A DNA stretch of 64,000 nt from Symsagittifera roscoffensis. Lineage: Eukaryota > Xenacoelomorpha > Acoela > Convolutidae. Made by a program: the position numbers and the translations under genes. The first letter of the stretch is position 1; every line of letters begins with the position of its first letter. Location of the stretch: contig NC_087071.1 in assembly GCF_963678635.1 (NCBI RefSeq), forward strand, positions 47,104,889 through 47,168,888, read 5' to 3'. The notes under the pieces were generated by a model. It saw only the letters and a list, made by a program, of their open reading frames with translations. It searched no databases and had not been told where the DNA came from. This document shows, piece by piece, positions 54,446 to 64,000 of this stretch.

Positions 54446-54947
54446 GTCGGGTACATGGAGGTATCGAGTCGGGTGTGAGGGAGGAGTCTTGAGTTAGGTA
54501 CTGGGGTGCGGCGCAGGTAAAGGGATCTTAAGATGTGATTGGCATGACAATTGAATTTTAAAAGAAAGAATTGATGGTGCTAAAACATAAAATGAATCTG
54601 CATGTTCTTAAGGGAAATCCAATCGAATTGTTTTAAGTGATATGTGAATGATAGGATTTTAATCATATGGGTAAAAGGGGGGTCTCTAGGTCAGGAACGT
54701 GACATACTAAGTTTTAATGAGCTTTATGTTTTCAGATCAAGTTTGAAAAACAAAGTTGAATATCCAACTACACTCAAGCGAGAAACAGAAAAAGAGAATC
54801 TTGATTGAACACGCGACAATCCGGATCTACAGCAAGTGCTTGAAGAGAAGATTTCTAGAGATTTCTTGAATTGGGTAATACTTGAGTTGGTAAGGTAATT
54901 CTTGAGCTGGTTGACACCTATCTACACACATCCCGAAGTTATAAAGA
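54446..54947 (+). other. Region between pol and ORF3 in A
   Basis: About 500 bp, non-coding, with TTTTCAG at 54729-54735 (candidate splice acceptor) and a degenerate form of the tandem repeat at 54862-54912. Confidence 0.6.
54729..54735 (+). promoter_or_regulatory. Candidate 3' splice site upstream of ORF3 (A)
   Basis: TTTTCAG followed by A, matching the strict acceptor typical of nematodes. Conserved in position in B and C. Confidence 0.5.
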
Positions 54948-55976
54948 ATGGCAGACCGATTCTGGAACTCTATGCCCACGGCTCTGCAGAGGCCCACTCT
55001 TGACGAGCTGTACAGACGCTTGAGGGACCTGGACCACACCCAGATCGACGAGAGAATGGCGGTGATGTTGAATGCGATCCTCCAGTTGGAGGACCAGGGC
55101 GAGTGCAGGGAGTCTGCGACGGAGGCTGTCTTGATCGTCGGCTACACCACCGAGGGCATATCAAATCGAGCACAGACCAGATGGTTGTCTTGGAATGCGG
55201 ATGGAGGAGTAAGGGGCTTTGACTTGGCAAGAAATCCTGGCCTGAGTAACAACACCGAACACGGCGCAGGAGAGTTCCCGCTACCGACGAGGCCAACAGC
55301 CAGATCCACGGGCCAGAGCTCGAGTAAGGTGCCATCGATGTCGCGAGCGCAACAGACGACCGAGGCATATCCGGAGCTGGGAGTCCTAAAGAGAGAGCTT
55401 GAGAAGGCGCTGAAGGAAAGGAATAAGGCGAATCTCGATCGGGATCAGGCGAAGTTGGATAGGGAGAAGCTTCAGCTGGAGAGAGACCAGGCAGTCGACG
55501 AGCGAGATCAGACGTTGAAGTTACTTGAGATGCTAAGGGCGGAACATCAGCAGGAGCTAAAGGTGCGGGAGAACGCCGCGAATCGCGATCAACTAAAGTC
55601 GGAGTTGGAAAGGATAGAACAACGACAACGCGAGCTTGACGCACAAAAGGGAGCCAGGTCAAACGAACGAGTGGTGACAAGCTCAAGGCCAGAGTCGCGC
55701 ATGGAGGTGGATGAAGCTCCCAGGGCTAGAGGACGGTTCAACCTTGACCGCGAGGCCAGGGAACACATGAGTGAAGGGTTGGAGGTCTGGATACCGAATG
55801 ACGCGACGCCCTCCTTGCGCAATCTAGAGACCCAACCTGTACGTCCTCTGATGGATGTGGTGTTGACAGGATATACACCAACCTCGACCTCGAGCGGCAG
55901 TCAGGTGAGTGGCGCCTCATCGCGCCTGAAGGAGTTGGGTGAGAAGTTGCAGCAGCAGAGTCGTGAAAGAACGACA
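54948..55976 (+). CDS. ORF3 of A, N-terminal 343 codons (cut by gap)
   Basis: MADRFWNSMPTAL..., open up to the N run. Helical N-terminal region (about 1-60), Ser/Pro linker, coiled coil (about 140-240), then the linker leading toward the SGNH domain seen in B; the catalytic part falls in the gap. Trp at codon 6 shows that the B stop at this place is a mutation. Confidence 0.85.
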
Positions 55977-56176
55977 NNNNNNNNNNNNNNNNNNNNNNNN
56001 NNNNNNNNNNNNNNNNNNNNNNNNNNNNNNNNNNNNNNNNNNNNNNNNNNNNNNNNNNNNNNNNNNNNNNNNNNNNNNNNNNNNNNNNNNNNNNNNNNNN
56101 NNNNNNNNNNNNNNNNNNNNNNNNNNNNNNNNNNNNNNNNNNNNNNNNNNNNNNNNNNNNNNNNNNNNNNNNNNNN
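55977..56176. other. Assembly gap (200 N)
   Basis: Exactly 200 N, a nominal size. The left side is ORF3 of A; the right side is inside a direct repeat of unrelated DNA. The missing 3' part of A, the end of the B LTR and the rest of C ORF3 should lie here or elsewhere. Confidence 0.95.
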
Positions 56177-57272
56177 TTATCGTTAAGGATATCATAACCT
56201 CGGTGATTAAGTTTTACCATTATGGCTCAAAGCGCTTGTAAAGTTGTCCAAATTTTTTACTTTGGGAACGCATGATCTGTCTCGTCTACTGTGATCAGTC
56301 ATTAATCAGGACTCCACACTTAAAACCAGCTGGTTGTTATTCATTTATTATGTACTCTTTTCTTGAAACGGATGTTGACTATTTCGATGATTTTCGGGAT
56401 AGATCTTCGAAAAAACGAACGTTTACTTAGAGTCGGTGCAAAAACATTCGCACAGACCGGTACTTATTTAACTATCAAATTGTACAAAAAGACGTAGAGG
56501 GAACTTTCAATTATCAAAATAAAGTAACTTTGTCAACTGGCGAATTCAATTCCTTGGCGCACCATTACACAAAAATCAAAAGATTGACGAAACGAAAAAA
56601 ATGCAATGTGACTAAAAAACTTAGAAAAAGCGAAGCAAATCTTAAAAAATCTTCATGCTCGAAAAAGGAATGCGAAAGTGAAAACGATGATAACTGTCCG
56701 CTTGTGTAACATCAAAAACTCGTTAATTAATTAAAAATACAACGCAATGGTTGAAGCAAAGTATGAGAAATCCCCTGGTTATTTCAAACAATTCCGTAAG
56801 AATTACAAATTTTTCATCCTGAATCATGAACCCAATTTCTCTGGCTTCGCTTCAAATGCAATTTTTGCGGTATCCTCCATTCAGATAAATTAGATTTTGC
56901 AACCATTCGGTTGACAATGGAAAAACATTATACAGTGCTGGTCGAAGTCACAAAAGAGTCTACCGATTTACTAAGCAAGATGACATCAAAAGCATTCGTC
57001 GTGCCTTGCCATCTCTCTACATTCAAATACTCATTTGTGTTGCTCTAAGTATCAATTGTCTGGCCCTCTGTTGAAAAAACAATTGTCTGGCCCTCTGTTG
57101 TAGTCCATTGTTCGTTTTGATTGCCGTCGTCTTAGAGCCAAATCCTTGAACCGATTTAGTCGAGACGAAAAGGCTCTTTTTCTTTGTTGATGGATGACTG
57201 CAACCAATTCTCGCGTGTAGGTCTGGTAGATACTTGTTCTTAATCGATCGGAGACTGATATTATCTGCAGAG
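56177..57272. repeat. Direct repeat, copy 1 (starts at gap)
   Basis: About 1.1 kb, closely similar to 57738-58803 (offset 1,561 bp). It contains coding-looking stretches on plus: an open part that ends at a TAA near 56709, and a second ending near 57046 (MEKHYTVLVEVTKESTDLL...). Copy 2 has a 2-bp length difference in an A-run that closes the first part. I do not recognise the gene. Confidence 0.85.
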
Positions 57273-57737
57273 CACTAGTCACAACTTGAATGTTTCAAAT
57301 TTTTGTTAAAACAAAAAAATGACTAAATTACCGAAGAGAAATTGAGATAATGAAAAAAAACTGAAATGTTTATTAATGAGAGAGAGATCAGAAAAGGGGT
57401 GGCATGGCTTAATTAGGTCGAAGCTTGAATTTTTTGAGGTGGGGCTATCAAACTATCTATTCTTATACGCATGACGCCTGAGGTCATATTAAGATTACAT
57501 GCGAAAACCCGATTTTCTAGAGTTATGAGATATGTATAATAAAGGGGTAACGGGCGAAAGCATCCCATTTCACGTTTTCTTGTTAGTTTGCCCGAATTTC
57601 TTTGTAATGCTGTTAAAGTTTCAGTACCATGATTCATAGCAGTCACTAAGTTAACCGTCATAATAGAAAAAACAACATAGAACATTTTTAAATTATAACC
57701 GGGAGGAAAAGCAATCAAATACACATATAAAATGTGG
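57273..57737. other. Unique spacer between direct repeats
   Basis: 465 bp found only once. It contains the small minus-strand frame 57413-57685 and otherwise AT-rich DNA. Confidence 0.6.
57413..57685 (-). CDS. Hypothetical small protein with signal-peptide-like start
   Basis: Ninety codons from the ATG at 57685. The first 16 residues (MFYVVFSIMTVNLVTA) look like a signal peptide, followed by a polar region with two Cys. The frame stays open further upstream to 57781, but that part lies in the direct repeat. No family recognised; could be chance. Confidence 0.25.
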   Translation of the reverse strand: MFYVVFSIMTVNLVTAMNHGTETLTALQRNSGKLTRKREMGCFRPLPLYYTYLITLENRVFACNLNMTSGVMRIRIDSLIAPPQKIQAST

Positions 57738-58803
57738 TTATCGTTAAGGATATCATAACCTCGGTGATTAAGTTTTACCATTATGGCTCAAAGCGCTTGT
57801 AAAGTTGTCCAAATTTTTTACTTTGGGAACGCATGATCTGTCTCGTCTACTGTGATCAGTCATTAATCAGGACTCCGCACTTAAAACCAGCTGGTTGTTA
57901 TTCATTTATTATGTACTCTTTTCTTGAAACGGATGTTGACTATTTCGATGATTTTCGGGATAGATCTTCGAAAAAACGAACGTTTACTTAGAGTCGGTGC
58001 AAAAACATTCGCACAGACCGGTACTTATTTAACTATCAAATTGTACAAAAAGACGTAGAGGGAACTTTCAATTATCAAAATAAAGTAACTTTGTCAACTG
58101 GCGAATTCGATTCCTTGGCGCATCATTACACAAAAATCAAAAGATTGACGAAACGAAAAAAAAAATGTGACTAAAAAACTTAGAAAAAGCGAAGCAAATC
58201 TTAAAAAATCTTCATGCTCGAAAAAGGAATGCGAAAGTGAAAACGATGATAACTGTCCGCTTGTGTAACATCAAAAACTCGTTAATTAATTGAAAATACA
58301 ACGCAATGGCTGAAGCAAAGTATGAGAAATCCCCTGATTATTCCAAACAATTCCGTAAGAATTACAAATTTTTCATCCTGAATCATGAACCCAATTTCTC
58401 TGGCTTCGCTTCAAATGCAATTTTTGCGGTATCCTCCATTCAGATAAATTAGATTTTGCAACCATTCAGTTGACAATGGAGAAACATTATACAGTGCTGG
58501 TCGAAGTCACAAAAGAGTCTACCGATTTACTAAGCAAGATGACATCAAAAGCATTCGTCGTGCCTTGCCATCTCTCTACATTCAAGTATTCATTTGTGTT
58601 GCTCCAAAAATCAATTGTCGGGCCCTCTGTTGAAAAAACAAATGTCTCGCCCTCTGTTGTAGTCCATTGTTCGTTATGATTGCCGTCGTCTTAGAGCCAA
58701 GTCCTTGAACCGACTTAGTCGAGACGAAAAGGCTCTTTTTCTTTGTTGATGGATGACTGCAACCGATTCTTTACTGATAAGTCGAGACTGATATTATCTG
58801 CAC
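57738..58803. repeat. Direct repeat, copy 2
   Basis: Second copy, with scattered substitutions against 56177-57272. It includes a 69-codon plus-strand frame (58470-58679), also recognisable in copy 1 but ended there by a substitution. Probably a duplicated gene remnant. Confidence 0.85.
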
Positions 58804-59805
58804 AGGACTTTTAGAGGAGTGTTTAGAGTAATTGACATAAATTTAGGTAGGTATGATTGTATGGAAAATGATTCAAACAATTTTTTTGTGAAACTTATCA
58901 TGGAAAATAAATTCAAATTTTGAATAACGTTTTTATTTGGCTTTTTTCTAAAAAAAAAAACTAACTACATCTGCGGAGGGCGTTCCCGAGGAGTGTAGCG
59001 ACGAGCAATACCGAGTTAGATATTGCCCGCTAAACCAATCGGCCACACCTTAATATTTCGAAGGACTTGATCTGAAATTTTACCGGTTGTTTTAAGGTTA
59101 TAGAAAAAGAAAATCTGTTGAGAACAATTTCAAAAAATGAATTTCCAAAATTTACAAAAACATCAACAAAGCAGTTTAGAGCAAAATAAACACAATAAAG
59201 TCCGCATAACACTGAATCGGCAGATTGTATTGGTTTTTTCACCAGCAGTTGATTTCCCTAGTGAATTCTACATCGCATATTCTTGTACGCGAAGGGATGA
59301 CCACATAATCTTTTACGTAGAGCATCTGCGAAGAACATCTGCCCTCCAGCTCGAGCAAAAAGCAACCAGTGGGTTTCAGGTTAGTGCGAGGGTGAAGTAT
59401 TCATAATCATGAAAAAATTATCTTTTTTCAATAGTGAAGAGCATGCAAAATCTGCCGAAAAAACACCTCTAAAGCGATATTTCAAATAATTACAACGGTT
59501 AGTAAGTTCCATTATTTGAAGCTTATCCAAGGCTAGCTTAGGTCCCAGGAGTGTTTTTGATAATTTTTATATCTGAACGCACATTAACTGTTGATGCACG
59601 CACTCCCATAAATAAATAATTGACGTTATTACCGAGACCTGCCTCTAAACTTGAGTTCGACCGAAATAGCAATTGGTCAATTCAGGATGATTAAAATCGT
59701 GTGACCCCTCCTAAGTAGACGTGAGATCAAAAGCCATAACATATTGATTATCATATTTAGCGAGACACAAAATCAGGATCTTCATGCGTATTGTAATAAA
59801 TTCTT
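58804..59805. other. AT-rich stretch without a recognised gene
   Basis: About 1 kb. It holds a tRNA-like A-box sequence on minus near 59028-59056 and an 89-codon plus-strand frame (59137-59406) that I cannot assign. Nothing else seen. Confidence 0.4.
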
Positions 59806-60795
59806 TTATTGTCTGAAGTTGAGATTGGAGTTCCGGCAATGTGTAGGCTGTTTCTTTATACTCTCAGTCAACCCAAACTTCTGGTAATGAAAAGAAATTG
59901 TAGTGGTAGTACGCAAATATGCTTCGTTTATGCTCATTGCTACTATCATTCTTTGAACAGATTCTTTTGCGAAAACATCCTCTTGTCGCCAGCTTTGTAC
60001 TCCTGCAGTTGCGAAAAACGATTTTGGCACTTCTTCAAGGTAATTGTAAATGGCCTGGTTCTCAATGTTTTTTTCTATCGATGAGGGAACATTGTCAGTC
60101 ACAATCATCTTTCTGACATAAAAACTAGCTTCGATTATTTGTACCTTGTAGTGTTTAGCTGCATCTTCAGATATAAAAACAAAATCACTAATAGAACGTC
60201 TAAGAGACGATCTTATTGTCACACCGCAAAGTAGGTATTGTCACACGACAAGAAATCGCATGCAATGTTATCAAATAGTTTAAGCTCGTTCGAGGCTGCA
60301 ACGAGAGCTCTACGCTACGCAACATCCTCAGCTATCCTTCCATTACCGTCAATAGCTGATGGATTTTCTTCATAATAATATCCTTGACAAGCCAACCTTA
60401 TTTTCTTGGCTTCATTACCGTATGAAAACTCGGTCTCAAACCTTAATGGGCAAATTTTGCGTTAGTAGTTGATATTTTCTCGCCATTCAGAGACAGTATA
60501 CACACAGAAAATAATAAAGATAAAGGATTGTTAACAAAATATGGCGCATCTCTGCTTGTCGCCTGTGTAGCACACGTTCGAAGCAAGGTTCCATTGATGC
60601 GCATAACTCGCTCAACTATTTCCAAACGAGTACGGTGAAGATCGATGAAACTATTTCTGTCGCCGAGTACTTTAAACTCGAACATAGGGCCATCACGAGA
60701 GTAGAACGGTCCAATTTTTTGGGGTAAAGCATTTTCAAAAAAGACAAGTAGAGGCACTTTTTCAAACAAGTCCAACGAGCTGTGAGTTGCTTAAT
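59806..60795 (-). pseudogene. Remnant of an F54H12.2-like, probably capsid-type, protein
   Basis: Two minus-strand pieces, 60443-60795 and 59806-60222, with a stop-containing coding stretch between them, all reading in one order. The pattern matches proteins annotated 'uncharacterized protein F54H12.2-like' in invertebrate genomes: an N-terminal DLF..P motif, an LDL-type strand, VNN-L-SLFS-like and SLNG motifs in the first piece, and an ASFYVRK motif in the second. I recall such proteins as associated with Polinton/Maverick or adintovirus-like elements and as likely jelly-roll capsid proteins; that link is from memory. Stops and frame changes show it is not functional. Confidence 0.55.
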
Positions 60796-61999
60796 TCGCG
60801 ATTAAATGATAAACTGTTTTAACTCTTGTAAAGATATCGGAGCGACTTCTCTGTGCAGTTGGTTTTCTGGGAATGACGCGTTTTTTTTTTCAGTTCACTG
60901 CCGTTGTTCTCTTCGGATGACTTTTTCGAGATCTACCTCCTCCTCCTATTTTCTTTTTTAAATCTTTTATTATAACGGTGCTTTTGAGTGCATGTTTAGG
61001 GCTTTTTCTTTCACCAAAATGTTTTATGTTTAATACCATTATCATGAAGTATGCGGTTTGTCTTTATCATATGAGTGTTTCGGAATCCTTTTCACTAGAT
61101 GGAGTCTTTTACTAAAAAAAATCGCAATTTTTTAAGTAAATTTTTCTTTTGAGTATTTCCAGTTTTAACTGGTACGTTTCCATTGACTACATTGAGCAGA
61201 CATTCGCAAATAAAACTTATGATCTCGCGCTTTGAAGTTTTTCTAACAAATCTACTTAGCTGGTCAGGTTTTTATTGTACCGTATGCTGCAAAATAGTTA
61301 GTTTTTCTTTTTCATTTGTGATTGGCGTCGTTTTTGCTCCAGATAAGGGTAAATAAAAAACTGTTGGTCCAGGTTGCGTGACATTTGAACAACGGTCCAG
61401 GTTACGCTCTATTTTTGTTAGTGAAATTTTATTATCCTCTCGAGTCATCCACGCACAAAGCATTGAATTTGGTGATAGGCAATCTCTCGCTTTTGTTCAT
61501 TTTCCATCCAACCTGGCTTTTCTTCCGGGCACAATGATTCCTGGAGTTGTAAGGAGGTATTCGTCTATTGCAACTAGAATAATTTTTGAAATAAGTTTTC
61601 AACCCGAGCACAACCCAAATTATCTAGGTTTTCAAGTTTCCGGCCCTAGTATTTGGACGAAAACTATCTCTTTTCTTTGCGTTTAGCGTAGAAAACGGCA
61701 CTAAGATTTCTGAACACAAAAATCTGAAGTATTTGATTCAAATTTATGTAAAGGTAATCACCGTTTTCCCAATGGAGACGGTGTAAATATTTTGTTAACC
61801 AGTTGTAATCCTTTTGCTCGAGCTTCAACTCACACGAGGTAAGAAAAGAATGAGCCAATAAACTTGCTCAATTTGTTTAAAGTTCAATAAGGCCCTTGCT
61901 CAATAAAGTTGTAATTGCTCAATTTTTAACCACGAAGGCGTTATTCTTGTAACGAAAGCCTTCCACGTCAAGCACAACTGATCTCAAAATGATTTGAGC
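60796..61999. other. Stretch without a recognised gene
   Basis: A 102-codon plus-strand frame lies at 61378-61686, and shorter ones on minus; none has a recognisable motif or a supporting second copy. T-rich in places (60890-61150). Confidence 0.4.
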
Positions 62000-62400
62000 A
62001 GTTATACTCGGACGCCAGATTTGCAACATTGAAAGTACCCTGACAGCACCCCACTATTGGGTTGAGAAAATCAATTTGGGTTAGCTTTTTTATCAAAGTT
62101 TTTCGAAAAAAAGTCATAAAACATCATATTCCGAGAACTTCAAGGTTTCGAGCCATCACATTTGTAAGCAAGATTCGCAACCTTTCTCTGACGGCACCCA
62201 AATGCAAGGTTGACAATTTCATTTAAAGAACTACTTTGTAATTTGGGTTTTCTGTAAAATTTTGAAAGAACCTTATAAATCGTCGTATCCCGTACACTAA
62301 AAGGATTTGGGCAATCAAAATTGGAGGTCAAAATCGCAACCCCTGGGGAACCCTGACAACATTTCACTGATAGGCTGCTTATTTTAAACTCGATTAAATA
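62000..62400. repeat. Degenerate tandem repeat, period about 155 bp
   Basis: Three loosely similar units marked by (T/C)GCAAC...CTGACRGCACCC near 62022, 62173 and 62333. Strongly diverged. Confidence 0.4.
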
Positions 62401-63744
62401 AACACTAAATTCAACTGGAAAATCAAAAAATATATATACTTTTAACCATTGCAATATACGATACAGCTTAAACATGAAAAAATTCTTTCATTAAAGATGC
62501 AAAAATACTATCTTGAAAAAACTTAAACGTGGCGAGATAGTGAAGCTCGCATTTAAACTTAAAAATTACAAAACATTCAACGAGAATTTCACTGAACGAG
62601 TAATCTCTAGCGTCTCGAATCTGTTGAACTTTCTAAGTACAGCTTTTAGTTCCTCCCCTTTAAAATCTCATAGACGCCCAAATGCGTGAAGACATTGAGC
62701 TTTCAGAGTGTTTTTTGTTCAAAATTTCACCAGTTAAAGTTGTCTATGCTAATAAATATGGCCAATAGACAATTGGAGAAGCTTCAATGAACGCAATCAA
62801 ACCGAAAAAAAAAAACAATTGAATAATTTCAAAGAGAACAAAAATGCAAATGAAATTAAAACTCAACTGAACTTAGAAAAACTCAAAATTCACTACGAAA
62901 AGTCATATCTGAGTCAGAACAGTCATGCCTGAAAAAAACTACAAAAAGACCTTAAGACCTCAATAAGTGTAATCACTACGTACTTTGACATTTAAAAACG
63001 CCTGTCCTTTTTTATACACAAGTAAAAAAATAGCCAACAGACAGTTGGAAATGAGTCAATGAACGGAAGTTATCATAAAAAAAATAACTGACTTTTCGAA
63101 AAAAAATATATCAAAATAGATGGCCTTAAATCTTTTCGAATTTCTAGAACATTTTGTGATTGACATTGTTTTGATAAAATCAACCGATTTGAGAAAATTG
63201 GATCCATAAGTAAAATTTTTATTTCGCTGGGAAATCTGAAAATTTAATTCCACATTAATTAAATTCCAACTACAGTTCCATCACGCTTTTCCTGACTCTT
63301 TCACTTTTGCTATTCGATAATTGAATATAATTTCCTTTTAGGAAAGGAAACGAACTGAACTGAAATCAAAAGTCAAACCGCGAAAGAGTAAATTTGAGCC
63401 TGAACAAACTTTAAGAATTTTCTTGAAAAAAAAAATTATCGCGACCTATGGAAGAGTCTGAACTATGTTCATCATCTCTTGAAAAATTTGTCTTTTTCTT
63501 ACTAATATCATAATAAATGGCTGAACCGAAAGAAACCTTTTTCTGTATAGACATACATAGTGCGCAGGATATTGTTTATTTTTTTTGTTTATTTTCGTCA
63601 AATATTTTCTATATTCACGAACTTAAATTAGATTTCACTTTGACTTGAAGCCCCCAAGAATCAAAGCTACAGAAGCGTAGAGCGCTAAACTTGATATAGT
63701 TGTTAAACTCCAAATCGCTATTATTTTTCCAATTAATACGAAAT
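62401..63744. other. AT-rich DNA without a recognised gene
   Basis: Long A/T runs, no convincing frame. A short phrase (GCCAAYAGACARTTGGARA) occurs near 62760 and again near 63032. Confidence 0.4.
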
Positions 63745-63975
63745 AAAATTTTGGCTCTTTTCCAGTTTCCCACCCCCCTCAAAAAATAAAATAAAACTGT
63801 TCAAAAATTGTTCAAACGACTTTTTGCATGTTAAAAATGCTGTTCAAATTTGTTCTACTGTTCACGCTCACACGTTTTAATGCAGTTTATAACATAAAAA
63901 GTCATTTCAAATAGACTTTCATATATTGAATTTCACAAAATATCAAAGGGGGGACTGGAAAAGAGCCAAAATTTT
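63745..63975. mobile_element. MITE-like or foldback element
   Basis: A 22-bp perfect inverted repeat (AAAATTTTGGCTCTTTTCCAGT at 63745-63766 and its complement at 63954-63975) encloses about 187 bp of AT-rich DNA; C-rich and G-rich runs follow just inside the arms. The size fits a MITE. No clear target-site duplication, no coding. Confidence 0.45.
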
Positions 63976-64000
63976 GACAATAGATGGTTATTGAGCTATC

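Larger units (their letters stand above)
42281..55976 (+). mobile_element. Element A: giant LTR retrotransposon, 3' part lost in gap
   Basis: Plus-strand element with 5' LTR, PBS, leader, gag, gag-pol and the first part of ORF3, then the run of N. It lies inside the 5' LTR of B, with AGTAA as the left target-site sequence. If it has B's size it needs about 9.7 kb more, so the 200-N gap cannot be to scale. Its pol is the only fully open one here. Confidence 0.9.

Noticed and set aside
58970-59056. tRNA gene or SINE on the minus strand (GTGTGGCCGATTGGTTTAG)
   Set aside because: The A-box part resembles tRNA-Ser/Leu, but no B box and no matching acceptor stem follow.
59137-59406. Tail of a PIF1/Helitron-type helicase (EFYIAYSCTRRDD)
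   Set aside because: Resemblance limited to a few residues; no other helicase motif nearby.
61378-61686. 102-codon plus-strand frame as a gene
   Set aside because: No recognisable motif, no second copy, within expectation for random DNA.

Overview
This window is almost entirely a nest of very large Ty3/gypsy-type (Metaviridae) LTR retrotransposons of one family plus one diverged relative. The last 8 kb, after an assembly gap, is AT-rich host DNA. There is no bacterial-type gene organisation. Evidence for an animal host: conserved TTTTCAG splice acceptors, tRNA-primed LTR elements, and a remnant of a protein resembling the invertebrate 'F54H12.2-like' family. A nematode is my best guess, but no host gene settles it.

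Layout. (1) 1-5877, minus: 5' part of a diverged element (D): LTR, primer site, long leader, broken gag. (2) 5970-6514: two LTR fragments, F (minus) and E (plus), each cut by the next insertion. (3) 6515-19133, plus: element C, badly decayed, with LTR, leader, gag-pol and the start of ORF3. (4) 19134-42280, minus: element B, inserted into C's ORF3. Its 3' LTR, whole interior and most of its 5' LTR are present; with the missing LTR part restored in length it would be about 23.4 kb. (5) 42281-55976, plus: element A, inserted into B's 5' LTR and lost in a 200-N gap (55977-56176). A and B are therefore head to head and look like a giant palindrome. (6) 56177-64000: a direct repeat of about 1.1 kb, the capsid-like pseudogene, degenerate tandem repeats, and a MITE-like inverted repeat.

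Element plan, from A, B and C together: LTR of 880-905 bp (TG...CA) - PBS - leader of 2.4-2.8 kb with an A-rich tract, repeated hairpins and a 14-bp minisatellite - one gag-pol frame of about 2,900 codons - about 0.5 kb with a splice acceptor - ORF3 - ORF4 - ORF5 - ORF6 - polypurine tract - LTR. The gag-pol order is coiled-coil Gag, two CCHC knuckles, protease, RT, RNase H, acidic spacer, integrase with GPY/F, acidic spacer, macro-like domain.

The most unusual content is the extra coding capacity. Pol ends in a domain resembling a macrodomain of the TARG1/OARD1 type. ORF3 joins a long coiled coil to an SGNH (GDSL) hydrolase with a complete Ser/Asn/Asp-His set. About 7 kb of further coding sequence (ORF4-6) has no family I recognise, apart from a degenerate second SGNH-like region in ORF4. 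No copy here is fully intact: A has gag indels and a changed integrase Asp, B has several stops and a changed RT motif, and C has lost its integrase core. The copies nevertheless cross-validate one another's reading frames.
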